A stretch of 64,000 bases of DNA from Bog-756 sp963725395 (GCA_963725395.1 CAVRYH010000013.1:124001-188000); one strand, 5' to 3'. Counted from the stretch's first letter, positions 1-9,330 are shown. A program made the numbers and translations. Notes: generated by a model not told the origin, from the letters alone.

Positions 1-1113
1 GGCCCGATGCGTACCGGGTGAACCGATACGTGATGGGGATGTCGAGCGACCCGGACGCCGATGCCGCCCTGCAGGGGTTCCTTCGATTTCCCACCTGGAT
101 GTGGCGCAACCGCGACGTCCTGAGCTTCGTCCAGTGGCTCCGGGCCCGCAACGACGCGGAGAGGTACCCGGCCGCCAAGGCCCGTTTCTACGGGCTCGAC
201 CTCTACAGCCTGAGGACGTCGATCGAGGCGGTGGTCGAGTATCTGGACAAGGTCGATCCCGCGGAGGCGGACCGGGCCCGGCAGCGGTACTCGTGCTTCG
301 ACCATGTTGGCGCCGAGGGACAGGCCTACGGCTATGCCCTGGCCTACCGGCAGGCCACACCCTGTGAGAACGAGGTGGTCGCCCAGCTCGTGGAACTCCG
401 GCGTCGCCGCCGAGGCCTATCTCCGTCGCGACGGCTGGATCGCCGACGACGAACAGTTCTACGCCGAACAGAACGCCCGGTTGGTGCGGGACGCGGAGGA
501 GTACTACCACCAGATGTACCGGGCCGAGGTTTCGTCCTGGAATCTGCGAGACCAGCACATGGCGGGAACACTGGACGCGTTGGTGGAGCACCTGGACCGT
601 CAGTTGGGAACCACCAAGGTCGTGGTGTGGGAGCACAACTCGCATGTGGGCGACGCGTGGGCCACGGCCATGGGCGCGCGCGGTGAGCTCAACGTCGGCC
701 AGCTGACCCGGCAGCGCTACGGGGGAGAGGTCGCCCTAATCGGGTTCACCGGCTTCGACGGCGAGGTGACTGCGTCCTCGGACTGGGGTGAGCCCGGCGA
801 GCGGAAGCGTGTCCGTCCGGGACGTCCCCACAGCCACGAGGCCCTACTCCACGATGTCAGGTTGCCCCAATTCTGGCTGGACACGTCCGAGGCGCCGGTG
901 CACGCCGTCTTGGTGGAGCCCCGGCTCGAACGAGCCATCGGTGTGATCTACAGGCCCGAGACCGAGCTCCAGAGCCACTACTTCGAGGCTCGGTTGGCGC
1001 AGCAATTCGACGCGGTGATCCATGTCGATCGCACCCGGGCCCTCGAACCGCTCGAACGGACCACCCGCTGGGATCTCGGTGAGCCCGCCGAGACGTATCC
1101 GACGGGACTCTGA
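1..1113 (+). pseudogene. Erythromycin esterase family protein, 5' truncated by window and frameshifted
   Basis: This family hydrolyses ester bonds (macrolide esterases are the named members; most actinobacterial homologues have no known substrate). The reading frame is already open at base 3, giving PDAYRVNRYVMG, so the true start lies left of the window. The first part reads in one frame through FYGLDLYSL and CENEVVAQLVELRR. The rest (AEAYLRRDGW, VVWEHNSHVGDA, a catalytic-region motif with its His, and the C-terminus to TYPTGL) reads in the +1 frame. The switch lies in a CGTCGCCGCCG tract near 398-410, so one inserted or two deleted bases are enough. Everything else is intact to the normal C-terminus, so an assembly error is as likely as true inactivation. 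No partner gene is evident; the next gene is convergent. Confidence 0.8.
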
Positions 1114-1173
1114 GTGTCGAGACGTGTCCGACAGCCTCTGAGCGGGGGGCATCCAGTGGCCCCCGGCTACGGA

Positions 1174-4005
1174 TCATCCGAGCTCGGGTTCCCCTGACAA
1201 CCGGCTGACGGCCAGGCGCGACCGATCGCGGAGTGCGACCGTCTCGGTCCATCCGGAGCCCCCCGGTTCGATGGGGTCGCCGACGGCCACCTCCACGGTG
1301 CTGCGTCGGGGAAGGCGGGTGCCCGGGCGCACCACGTCCCGACTCCCCTTGATGCCGACCGGGATGACCGGACACCCGGCGGCCGTCGCCGCGGCGAAGG
1401 CCCCCAGGTGGAAGGGTCGGATACCGGCACCCGGTCCGAGCGACCCCTCGGGGAAGTACACGAGCGTGGCTCCCCGCAAGAGCAGTCCGTCGAGCCGCGA
1501 CGCGTCCCCCGCCATCAGCTCCGCGTCCGCTCGGTGGACGAACTCGCAACCGAGCCGACGGAGGAAGGGCCCGGCGATGCGCTGGGTGGCGAACTCGTCC
1601 CCGGACACGAAGACGGCGGGTCGTTCGAGGCAGAGGATGAGGACGAGCCCGTCGACGAAGCTCCCGTGGTTGGCGACCACGACCCGGGGCCCCTGCCCAC
1701 CGGCCAGCTCGTGGTCAACGGTCAGCTGGATCCCTGCGAGCCGGCCCATCGCCCGGCCGGCGATGCGCACGGTCGACCAGCGCATGCCCGCCGTCGGCAT
1801 CGCCATCACGAGCAGCCACACGGGTGCGCCCACCACCACCAGCAGGGCCCAGACGTAGGCGGCGTAGGGGAGGAGGGCCAGGGCACGGACCAGCCTTTCG
1901 ACCCGGGCTCCCAGACCACCGATGGCGAAGTGGGCGACCTGCCACCGTGGGGCCCGCGCCGAGATGCCGACCTGCCCGCTCTCGTAGCGCTGACGACTCG
2001 CCGTCCTGCGTATCTTCCCGCTCGACGTCTTGAGGACGGAGCCCGGCGGGGCGAGCACCACGTCGTCCGGCGGGGTGCCGAGGAGGCCGACCGTGGTCTC
2101 GGTGATCGTCATGCGGAGGCGCTCCCGCTCGGCGGCCCGGTCCAGTCTGGTCTCGGCCAGGACCACGAGGCGCTCGGTCCCGAGGATCGGATCGTTGCCG
2201 GCGAACACAGCCACGCATCCCTGGCGGACACCGGGGAGGTCTCCGACCACCCGCTCGAGCTCGTCGGGGTGGATGTTCCGGCCCGCCCGGATGATGATGT
2301 CCTTGACCCGGCCCGTGAGATGGATCTCGCCGTCTCCCAGGTAGCCCAGGTCGCCGGTGTCGAGCCACCGGCCGTCGCGGAGCGCGCGCGTCGCCTCCTG
2401 GTTCCGGAAGTAGCCCGTGGTGGCCGAGGGCCCGGCGCATTCGACGCGGCCCTCCTGCCGGTCGGGCACCTCGTGGCCGGACCTGTCGACCACCCGCACC
2501 TCGTAGCCGGGCAGGGGCCTACCGCAGGCGACGACCCGGAGCGGCGCGCCGCCGCCCGGGAGGGCGTCGACCGCCCGACCCGACCCGGTGAAGGTCTCCC
2601 GATCGATGACGTCCACCAGGGGCTCCCGGCCCGGTGGCGGGAAGCACAGGGCGACCCCCACCTCCGCCAGACCGTAGACCGGCGCCATGGCATCGGGCCG
2701 GAAGCCGTACGGTGAGAACCGCTCGGTGAACCGGTGCATCGTGTCCGGACCGACTGGTTCCGAACCGTTGCAGGCCATTCTCCACGAGCTGAGGTCCACG
2801 CCCGTCATCTCGCTCTCGTCGATGTGGCGCAGGCAGAGCTCGTAGCCGAAGTTGGGCGACGCCGCGAGCGTCCCCCCGAAGTCCGAGATGGCCCGCAGCC
2901 ATCGCGACGGGCGGGCCAGGAACGACAGAGGCGACATCACCACCATGGGAAACCCGAACGTGAGACTGGTCAGCCAGGTCCCGATCAGTCCCATGTCGTG
3001 GTAAAGGGGCAGCCAGCTGACGACCACATCGGACGGGCTCACCGCTGCGGCAGAACCGATCGCCCGGATGTTGGCGAGGACCTGTGCATGGCTGAGCACC
3101 ACGCCCTTCGGACTGCCCGTGCTGCCCGACGTGTACTGGATGAGTGCCGTGCTCGCCGGTCGTACCCCTGGTCGTGGCGCACGACCCGGTGAGGGGGAGG
3201 GCGTCTGTTGCAGGGCGGCGACGGTCCGGATGTCTCGCAGCGAGGGGACGTGCGGTCGGAGCAGTCGGCCCACCGAAAGGACCTCCTCGCCGGCGATCAG
3301 GGTGGTCGTCTGGGCATTGTCGAGGATGTGCACCTGGCGTCGCAGGTGCTCCTCGAGCGCCGACGGGCGCGTCGGCGGGTAGATCGGCACCGGCACGCCA
3401 CCGGCCATCACCACACCGAGGAAGGCCTCGAAGTACTGCCGGCATGTGGGCAGCATGATCGCCACCGTGTTCCCCTCGCGCAGCCCTCGCCCGAGGAGAC
3501 CGGCGGCCACCGCCTCGGCGCCCGCCGACAGGGCGTCGTAGGTGACGTCGTCGAGGGTGGATCCGGCGTCTTCGGTGGACAGGACGCGGAGATGGACGCG
3601 GTTCCCGTGGGCGACACAGTGCGCCGACAAGGCCTCGAGGATGGTTTCGGCCTGTCCCGGACGGTCCAGACCGCCCCCCGTGGATGGCAGGGGGGTGACG
3701 CCGGGGACGGGACCGCGCACCGCCGGCGCCCGACCCCGTGCCTGTCTCACGGCATCGACCAGGTCCGCCGGTGTCGTGGCCGTGGCGAGGACCCGGTCGG
3801 GGAGTTCGACGCCGCAGGCCTCTTCCACCCGTGACCGAAGTTCCACGAGGGCCAGGCTGTCCAGTCCGAGCTCCGCGTCGAGGAGGCTGGCCAGGTTCAC
3901 GCGGGGCGCAGCCTCCGCGTGCTGCAGCTCGGCGACCAGCGCCTGGGTGCTCCCGATGATCAGCGCTTCGTCGGTCAGCTGCCTGGCGTGGTCCGTGTCG
4001 GACAT
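1174..4005 (-). CDS. Trifunctional acyl carrier protein / acyl-AMP ligase / 1-acylglycerol-phosphate-type acyltransferase
   Basis: A 943-residue fusion of three lipid modules. Residues 1-90 are a carrier domain with the phosphopantetheine serine at Ser50 in LGLDSL. Residues 115-675 are a FAAL/FadD-type adenylate-forming enzyme: YTSGSTGSPK at 291-300, YHDMGLIG at 335-342, YGLAEV near 444, TGDLGYLGDGE near 550, and the C-terminal catalytic lysine in SSGKIRR (Lys664). A hydrophobic stretch at 705-740 leads into a PlsC domain with HX4D (His780 to Asp785) and FPEGS at 851-855. The obvious reading is that a fatty acid is adenylated, loaded onto the fused carrier and passed to a glycerophosphate-type acceptor without CoA. 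That is inference. The start is the ATG at 4005, with a TACCCT hexamer 9 bases upstream. Confidence 0.85.
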   Translation of the reverse strand: MSDTDHARQLTDEALIIGSTQALVAELQHAEAAPRVNLASLLDAELGLDSLALVELRSRVEEACGVELPDRVLATATTPADLVDAVRQARGRAPAVRGPVPGVTPLPSTGGGLDRPGQAETILEALSAHCVAHGNRVHLRVLSTEDAGSTLDDVTYDALSAGAEAVAAGLLGRGLREGNTVAIMLPTCRQYFEAFLGVVMAGGVPVPIYPPTRPSALEEHLRRQVHILDNAQTTTLIAGEEVLSVGRLLRPHVPSLRDIRTVAALQQTPSPSPGRAPRPGVRPASTALIQYTSGSTGSPKGVVLSHAQVLANIRAIGSAAAVSPSDVVVSWLPLYHDMGLIGTWLTSLTFGFPMVVMSPLSFLARPSRWLRAISDFGGTLAASPNFGYELCLRHIDESEMTGVDLSSWRMACNGSEPVGPDTMHRFTERFSPYGFRPDAMAPVYGLAEVGVALCFPPPGREPLVDVIDRETFTGSGRAVDALPGGGAPLRVVACGRPLPGYEVRVVDRSGHEVPDRQEGRVECAGPSATTGYFRNQEATRALRDGRWLDTGDLGYLGDGEIHLTGRVKDIIIRAGRNIHPDELERVVGDLPGVRQGCVAVFAGNDPILGTERLVVLAETRLDRAAERERLRMTITETTVGLLGTPPDDVVLAPPGSVLKTSSGKIRRTASRQRYESGQVGISARAPRWQVAHFAIGGLGARVERLVRALALLPYAAYVWALLVVVGAPVWLLVMAMPTAGMRWSTVRIAGRAMGRLAGIQLTVDHELAGGQGPRVVVANHGSFVDGLVLILCLERPAVFVSGDEFATQRIAGPFLRRLGCEFVHRADAELMAGDASRLDGLLLRGATLVYFPEGSLGPGAGIRPFHLGAFAAATAAGCPVIPVGIKGSRDVVRPGTRLPRRSTVEVAVGDPIEPGGSGWTETVALRDRSRLAVSRLSGEPELG

Positions 4006-4014
4006 GACCAGTCA

Positions 4015-4020
4015 AGGGTA
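4015..4020 (-). promoter_or_regulatory. Minus 10 hexamer TACCCT for the trifunctional lipid gene
   Basis: TACCCT on the minus strand lies 9 bases before the ATG at 4005, so the transcript should be leaderless or have a leader of only a few bases. It is divergent from the promoter at 4117-4122. Confidence 0.45.
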
Positions 4021-4116
4021 CGGTGCGGTGCCCACGGTGCGTCAGGGGCCAAAGTCACTTCTGGTCCGGGTGGTTTCTCCGACCCGCGGCGAGTCCTGCG
4101 GCCGGGATGCTGCGGG

Positions 4117-4122
4117 TAGGGT
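4117..4122 (+). promoter_or_regulatory. Minus 10 hexamer TAGGGT, leaderless promoter of the YceH-family gene
   Basis: TAGGGT followed by 7 bases and then the GTG at 4130. There is no purine-rich ribosome site between them, so the mRNA probably begins at the start codon. Confidence 0.55.
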
Positions 4123-4129
4123 CGGCCGG

Positions 4130-4870
4130 GTGACCATCTCACCCGAGGGCGGCCGGGTACTCGGGTCCCTGGCCGAGAAGCTCCTGACCACCCCCCAGCA
4201 GTATCCGCTGACGATGAACGTGTTGGTCCTGGCCTGCAACCAGGCCACCAACCGGGAACCGGTGATGGCACTGGAGGACGAGACGGTGCAGCGGGCGCTG
4301 ACCGAGCTCAAGGAGCGCCGACTGGTCCGGTTCGTCCTCCCGTCGCACGGGAAGTCGGTGACCCGGTACCGACAGGTCCTCGAGGAGGTCTACGGGCTCG
4401 ACCGCCCCCGGTTGGCGTTGCTGGCGGTGCTGCTGCTCCGGGGGCCCCAGACCCCGGGGGACCTCCGGGCCAGGACCGGGCGCATGGCGGAATTCGACTC
4501 GGTGGGCCGGGTGCAAGAAGAACTCGAGGCGCTGGCCGGCAATGTCGAACCGCTGGTGCGGGTGCTGCCCCGGCGGCCAGGCCAGAAAGAGGACCGCTGG
4601 CGGCAGCTGTTGGCGGCAGAGACCAGTGCGGTGGCGGTGGCCGACGGCCCGGAGCTACCGACTCCTTCGGAGGGGGACGAACCGCACGGTCGCCCTCCCG
4701 TCGCTGTACCCGCCGAACAGCCTCTGTCGGGTTCGGCAGGTGGTCGGGGCGGCCCGGGTGACCTCGAGGCTCGGATCGAGCGGATGGAAGCCGAGGTGGC
4801 GGAGGTCCGGGGTCGGATCGACGAGCTCAATGCCTCACTTGACGCCCTGCGTCGCAGCCTCGGGGATTGA
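4130..4870 (+). CDS. YceH family (DUF480/UPF0502) winged-helix protein with C-terminal coiled coil
   Basis: A 246-residue protein starting at GTG 4130. Residues 1-170 match the YceH family closely: LGSLAEKLLTTPQQYPLTMN, then CNQATNREPVMAL and a second helix-turn-helix-like half with LLRGPQTPGDLRARTGRM. E. coli YceH is about 215 residues and its role is unsettled; the fold is a tandem winged helix, so nucleic-acid or protein binding is plausible. Residues 170-205 form a Pro/Gly-rich linker. The last 40 residues (LEARIERMEAEVAEVRGRID onward) have the heptads of a coiled coil, absent from the E. coli protein as I recall it. The upstream in-frame extension is non-coding, because the leaderless signal fixes the start. 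Confidence 0.85.
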   Translation: MTISPEGGRVLGSLAEKLLTTPQQYPLTMNVLVLACNQATNREPVMALEDETVQRALTELKERRLVRFVLPSHGKSVTRYRQVLEEVYGLDRPRLALLAVLLLRGPQTPGDLRARTGRMAEFDSVGRVQEELEALAGNVEPLVRVLPRRPGQKEDRWRQLLAAETSAVAVADGPELPTPSEGDEPHGRPPVAVPAEQPLSGSAGGRGGPGDLEARIERMEAEVAEVRGRIDELNASLDALRRSLGD

Positions 4871-4919
4871 GACCACCGGTGGGCCACCCGGCCAGCGCAG
4901 CAGAGGTCGTTGCCTGTGG

Positions 4920-6518
4920 TCAGAGGTCGATCAGCACCCCGGGGTTGAGCAGTCCATGTGGGTCGACCGCCCGCTTTGCGGCGCGGAGCTGAGCGGCGAA
5001 CAGTTCCGGTCGCTGCTGGTCGTAGCCGGGACGATGGTCGCGCCCGACGGCGTGGTGGTGCGTCACGGTTCCCCCATGGGTGGCGATGGCATCCATCACC
5101 GCCCCTTTGACCTCGGCCCACTGCTGGAGCCGGCCCGACCGGGTACCGGGGGCGATGACGGTGAAGTAGGGCGCTGCGCCGTCGGGATAGACGTGGGTCA
5201 ACCGGCAGGTGACGAGCGTGGGCGATGCGCCGACGGACCGGAGCGCCTCGGTGGCCACCGTCCGGACGGTGGCGACGAAGGGCTCGAAGCGATCCCAGGT
5301 GATGGCGGTCTCGAAGGTCTCGTTGATCAGCCCGAGGCCGATCAGCGCGTCGCGGAGATATGGGGCGCGTAGGAAGGCTGATCGCCAACGGTCGGCCGCA
5401 TCGGCCGCACCCGTCTCCGGACGGCCGGCGCCCTGCGGACGGGGTTCGAATGTCCCACCGTGGTCGGCCACGACTGACGCGGCCTGGTCGAGGGAGGGGT
5501 CCACCGGGTATGCGGCCGACTCGAAGCCGATCAGCAGCAGGTGGGCGGCACCGTCGCCGGCGCCGGTGATCATCGCCTCGGTGGCGTCGAGCAGCCGGCA
5601 GTTGGACGGCCAGAGGCCGGATTGCCCGAGCGCCCGTGCGGCGGCCGCCCCCGCCTCGAAGGACCCGAACCGGGCCACCCCGGACGCCCGGTGGGTCGGA
5701 CGGTCCTGGAGCCTCATCCAGGCCTCGGTGATGATCCCGAAGATGCCCTCGGAGCCGAGGAGGAGGTGGTCGGGCGACGGGCCGGCTCCGGATGCCGGCA
5801 ACCGGCGGGACTCGAGCACCCCCCGGGGGGTGACGGCGCGGATCGATTCGACGAAGTCGTCGATGTGGGTGTGGAGCGTGGCGAAGTGACCGCCTGAACG
5901 GGTGGCCAGCCAACCCCCGAGCGACGAGACCTCGAAGCTCTGGGGGAAGTGTCGGAGCGTGAGCCCGCTCGGTCGGAGCTGGCCTTCGAGCGAGGGCCCG
6001 AACACGCCGGCCTGGATGCGGGCGGCGCGGGATGTCCGGTCGATGTCGAGGACCTTGTCCATGCGGCTGAGGTCGCAGGAGATGACAGGTCGGTCGTCGT
6101 CTGGGGCCTCCACGCCGCCGACCACCGAGGATCCTCCTCCGTAGGGGATGACGGTCGCGTCGACGTCCACCGCCCACTCGAGTACCGCGCTGACACCGTC
6201 TTCGTCCGGCGGGGTGGCCACGACATCGGGGGGGCGGTCCCACTGCCGTTCGAGACCCCGAACCACGTCCCGGTACGACTTCCCGTAGGTATGGCCTGCC
6301 CGGGACACGTCGTCCGTGGTGCAGACGTCGGCCAGTGCGGCCGGTGGCGCCAGGCGGGGCCTGGGTAGCGCGATCTCCGACGCGGTGGGGGGTTCGATGG
6401 CCTCGAGGGCGGAGCTCCCGACGAGGGGCGCCACCATGGATCCGAGCTCACGTTGTTGGTGGCGCGTCAGATGCTCTTCCTCGAAGCCCCATCCCCAGAA
6501 GCTCCGAGTGCGGTTCAA
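4920..6518 (-). CDS. FAD-binding oxidase related to alkyl-dihydroxyacetone-phosphate synthase
   Basis: A 532-residue flavoenzyme of the vanillyl-alcohol-oxidase superfamily. The N-terminus (SFWGWGFEEE) and the C-terminal HHHAVGRDH at 487-495 are the two signatures that mark AGPS, the enzyme that swaps an acyl chain on DHAP for a fatty alcohol and makes the ether bond of ether lipids. The FAD (PP-loop) motif is PYGGGSSVVGGVE, and LLLGSEGIFGIITEA follows in the second half. The AGPS triple histidine is kept, which argues against a plain glycolate-oxidase role. It starts 10 bases after the GH114 gene stop, so the two may be cotranscribed. The acyl ligase/acyltransferase at 1174-4005 is a logical lipid partner. 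True substrate unproven. Confidence 0.75.
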   Translation of the reverse strand: MNRTRSFWGWGFEEEHLTRHQQRELGSMVAPLVGSSALEAIEPPTASEIALPRPRLAPPAALADVCTTDDVSRAGHTYGKSYRDVVRGLERQWDRPPDVVATPPDEDGVSAVLEWAVDVDATVIPYGGGSSVVGGVEAPDDDRPVISCDLSRMDKVLDIDRTSRAARIQAGVFGPSLEGQLRPSGLTLRHFPQSFEVSSLGGWLATRSGGHFATLHTHIDDFVESIRAVTPRGVLESRRLPASGAGPSPDHLLLGSEGIFGIITEAWMRLQDRPTHRASGVARFGSFEAGAAAARALGQSGLWPSNCRLLDATEAMITGAGDGAAHLLLIGFESAAYPVDPSLDQAASVVADHGGTFEPRPQGAGRPETGAADAADRWRSAFLRAPYLRDALIGLGLINETFETAITWDRFEPFVATVRTVATEALRSVGASPTLVTCRLTHVYPDGAAPYFTVIAPGTRSGRLQQWAEVKGAVMDAIATHGGTVTHHHAVGRDHRPGYDQQRPELFAAQLRAAKRAVDPHGLLNPGVLIDL

Positions 6519-6528
6519 GGCTCGGTGG

Positions 6529-7956
6529 TCAGCGGCAAGGTTGCCGTGGCCCGTTCAGGGCCACCGGGAACAGGGCGCCGTTGAAGCCCGCCGCATCGTC
6601 GGCATCACAGAACTCGGCTGTGGTCTCCGGCGGGTACTCGGCGTTGAATACGGCCTTCACCCCTTGATAGGCCGAGAGGGCCCCACACGTGTCGTACTGG
6701 TTGCACTGCTCGGTGATCATCCCGTCGGCCAGTGGCTCCATCAACGTGGCGAAATCGTCGCCGGTGTCGTCGAGGTTCTTGGCGATCCATCCCAGTCCGA
6801 GCGAGTGCATGAACCCGGCCAGTTTCGTCAGGTAGGTCTGCTCGTCGGACTGACTGATGGTGAAACCGGTCGGTCCCTCGTTGTTGCCGTAGGTCTCGTC
6901 GAGGTCGGTCTCCACTGCGTCGAAACCCTTGGCGTAGCACTGCTGGGCGATCATGTCCTCCACGATGCCCAGTGTGCTGGAGCTGTCGATGTTCAAGAAG
7001 TATTCCGGATAGCCCTTCAACTTGTGGCCTATCACCCCGGCGTCTTTGAACTGGTCGTAGTAGGTCGTGGCGAGACCCTCCTCGCTGGCCGAGTAGTAGT
7101 TGCCGGCCGATCCGACCTCGACATAGCAGATGACATGGTCGCTGAGGGCGTGCAGCGCCGCAACGGTGCTGGCCGAATTGTCGATACCGTCGATGTCGTA
7201 GACCACCGGAGCAGGGGCGGGCTGGCCGTCCGGCAGTTTTTCGTTGGTCCCCATGTCGGTCGGATTCGAGAGATCGAGCGCGTGGTCGAGCTCCCACTGC
7301 CACGGCACGTTGCCCAACGGCGGAACCCACCAAGAGGTCGGGAGGACGGTCGACGGTACCTGGTTGCCGGCCTCGAACAGGCCGGTCAGCGTTATCTTCT
7401 TCAGGCCCCTCTTGCCGGCGCAGTCGGCGATGACCGTGGACGCTGACGGTGGGCTGAGCACGACGGCGGCTGGGCCGGAGAACGATCCTGACGAGGTGGA
7501 CCCCGTGACTGAGCTGCCGCTGAACCGGGCCGCGCCTGCGTAGGCGATCGCGTCGGGGTAGGTGGCCACCGCCCCGTTCACGTCACCCTTCCAACGAACC
7601 TCCAGTGCCTCGGTGGCGCCGGTGAGGGTGCCGTCACACCGGAGCGGTGAGCCGGCGAACGACCCGGTGACGGTCGAGGAGGTGATGGACACCGAACTGG
7701 AGGTGGCGGTGCATTGAGCCAGACCCCCTCTGGCGGTGGCCGACGTTCCGGACCCATCGCCCACGTCGGTCAGCGGCGAAGAGAAGGCCACGGTCAAGGA
7801 GAGGGAGCAGTCGACCTGGCCTGGTGCATCACCGGTGTACCTCGGGAATCGGGGAGCAGCGGCCGCCGCCTGCGGGGCCCGACCGGGCAGCACGAGAAGT
7901 CCGGCGATGACGAGCAGCAGGGAGAGGAATAGCGCAGGAGCCCTTGGCTTCATCAT
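6529..7956 (-). CDS. Secreted GH114-like (endo-alpha-1,4-polygalactosaminidase fold) protein with N-terminal beta domain
   Basis: A 475-residue secreted protein. Residues 1-34 are a signal peptide (hydrophobic core LFLSLLLVIAGLLVLPG, then APQAAAA). Residues 40-225 are a Ser/Thr/Gly-rich, Cys-containing beta-type domain seen on other actinobacterial exported proteins, of unknown role. Residues 230-475 are a TIM-barrel domain of the GH114 type: WWVPPLG, YDIDGID, CYVEVGSAG, AVETDLDETYG, NAEYPPETTAEFC. GH114 enzymes cut alpha-1,4-galactosaminan, an exopolysaccharide; the substrate here is unknown. The start is ATG 7956 (or 7953) behind a GGGGGGTGA tract; GTG at 7962 is an alternative. A paralogue lies directly upstream (8076-9284). 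Confidence 0.75.
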   Translation of the reverse strand: MMKPRAPALFLSLLLVIAGLLVLPGRAPQAAAAAPRFPRYTGDAPGQVDCSLSLTVAFSSPLTDVGDGSGTSATARGGLAQCTATSSSVSITSSTVTGSFAGSPLRCDGTLTGATEALEVRWKGDVNGAVATYPDAIAYAGAARFSGSSVTGSTSSGSFSGPAAVVLSPPSASTVIADCAGKRGLKKITLTGLFEAGNQVPSTVLPTSWWVPPLGNVPWQWELDHALDLSNPTDMGTNEKLPDGQPAPAPVVYDIDGIDNSASTVAALHALSDHVICYVEVGSAGNYYSASEEGLATTYYDQFKDAGVIGHKLKGYPEYFLNIDSSSTLGIVEDMIAQQCYAKGFDAVETDLDETYGNNEGPTGFTISQSDEQTYLTKLAGFMHSLGLGWIAKNLDDTGDDFATLMEPLADGMITEQCNQYDTCGALSAYQGVKAVFNAEYPPETTAEFCDADDAAGFNGALFPVALNGPRQPCR

Positions 7957-8075
7957 CGTCACCCCCCGTCGGTCTCACCCGGACGCCGCCCCAGCGGAGC
8001 GCCTTCACCGTACCGAGTCGGGGGTGCGCTGCTACCTGCCCGATACCCCCGCTCCGGCCCCCATGACTCTATCGA

Positions 8076-9284
8076 CTATCGACACGGGCTTCTACTGCCG
8101 TCGAGGGCGACCGGGAACACGGCTCCGTTGAACCCGACCGCGTCGTCCGACGTGCAGATCTCGGCGGTCGTCTCCGGCGGGTACTCGGCGTTGAAGACCG
8201 CCTTGTGGCCCTCGTAGCTCGCCAGGTTGATGCACGTGCTGTACTCGTTGCACTGCTCGGTGAGGACGCCGTCGGCCAGTGGCTCCATATCGGCCGCGTA
8301 GCTGTCGCCCGTGTCATCGGGGTTCTTGATGATCCAGCCGAGACCGAGGCTGTGCATGTAGTCGGCCAGCGTCGTCAGGTACTGCTCCTCGGCGGCCTTG
8401 GTCAGGGTGAAGCCGGTCGGCCCGTCGCTCCCCGAATACGTCTCGTCGAGGTCGGTCTCGACCGCGTCGAATCCCTTTGCCCCACACTGCTGGTCGATCA
8501 TCGATTCGATGATCGACACCGTGGTCGGGCTGGTGATGTTCAAGAAGTACTCGGGGTAGCCGCTCAACTTGTCACCGAGGTCACCGTCGGCCTGAAGCTG
8601 GTCGTAGTAGGTCGTCACTATCCCCTCTTGTGCTGCCGTGTAATAGTTGCCGGTGGCGCCGACCTCGATGTAGCAGATGGCATGGTCGCCCAGCGCATGG
8701 AGTGCGGTCACCGTAGACTTCGGGTTCTCGATGCCGTCGATGTCGTAGATGACCGGGTTGGGCGCCGGCTGGCCGTCGGGGAGTGTCGCGTCCGTGCCCA
8801 TGTCGCTCGGGTTCGAGAGGTCCAGCGGGTGGTCGATCTCCCACTGCCAAGGCTGGTCGCCGAGAGGTGGCACCCACCACGAGGCCGTGGCGGTCGGGGT
8901 GACGGGGCCGGGGGGAGCGACCGTCGGCGTCGTCGGGTCCGGCGTCGTCGGATCGCTGGTCGGCGTCGTCGGAACCGATGCGCTCGGTCCCGGGCCCGCC
9001 GTGACGTTCGTCGAATCGGTACGCCTGCTGTCGGTGCCCGCGGAGACACAGCGCAGGTCGAGACCTGTCCCCGTCCGGTGCTCGATGGTCAGCCGCGAAC
9101 CCGAGCAGCTGACGTGGTCGCTGTCACCGCCGGACATCAACAGGCCCGGTCCCACCGCGCCACCGGCGATGCCGTAGAGCCCGGCCAGGATCACGACGGC
9201 ACCGACGAGGATCGCCAACCCCCGGCGTCCGAAACCGCGGATGTGCCTTCTGGTCCCTTGCCTTTGCCCCTGCCTCGCGCTCAA
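8076..9284 (-). CDS. Membrane-anchored or exported GH114-like paralogue
   Basis: A 402-residue paralogue of the gene at 6529-7956. A basic N-terminus leads into one hydrophobic segment at about 24-52 (signal anchor or uncleaved signal), then a short Cys-containing segment, then a Thr/Pro/Val-rich linker (100-135) typical of wall-spanning proteins. The GH114-like domain (140-402) repeats the same blocks as its neighbour: WWVPPLGDQPWQWEIDHPLD, YDIDGIE, CYIEVGATGNYY, AVETDLDETYSG, and the same PCR C-terminus. The start is a TTG, with GAGAGGGGA 6-7 bases upstream. A sigma-70-like promoter (9331-9359) and a hairpin-rich leader precede it. The two genes look like a tandem duplication that then acquired different N-terminal halves. 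Confidence 0.75.
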   Translation of the reverse strand: MSARQGQRQGTRRHIRGFGRRGLAILVGAVVILAGLYGIAGGAVGPGLLMSGGDSDHVSCSGSRLTIEHRTGTGLDLRCVSAGTDSRRTDSTNVTAGPGPSASVPTTPTSDPTTPDPTTPTVAPPGPVTPTATASWWVPPLGDQPWQWEIDHPLDLSNPSDMGTDATLPDGQPAPNPVIYDIDGIENPKSTVTALHALGDHAICYIEVGATGNYYTAAQEGIVTTYYDQLQADGDLGDKLSGYPEYFLNITSPTTVSIIESMIDQQCGAKGFDAVETDLDETYSGSDGPTGFTLTKAAEEQYLTTLADYMHSLGLGWIIKNPDDTGDSYAADMEPLADGVLTEQCNEYSTCINLASYEGHKAVFNAEYPPETTAEICTSDDAVGFNGAVFPVALDGSRSPCR

Positions 9285-9330
9285 GGCGAATCCCCTCTCT
9301 CAGTTGCCCAGGTGAGAGCCTGCGGGCTCA

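Noticed and set aside
1174..2715. Plus-strand open frames of 195-435 codons opposite the lipid gene
   Set aside because: They are antisense shadows of a clear multi-domain gene, typical of GC-rich DNA.
5440..5456. GGGGTTCGAATGTCCC, another T-arm-like string
   Set aside because: It lies inside the intact FAD enzyme gene, with no other tRNA arms.
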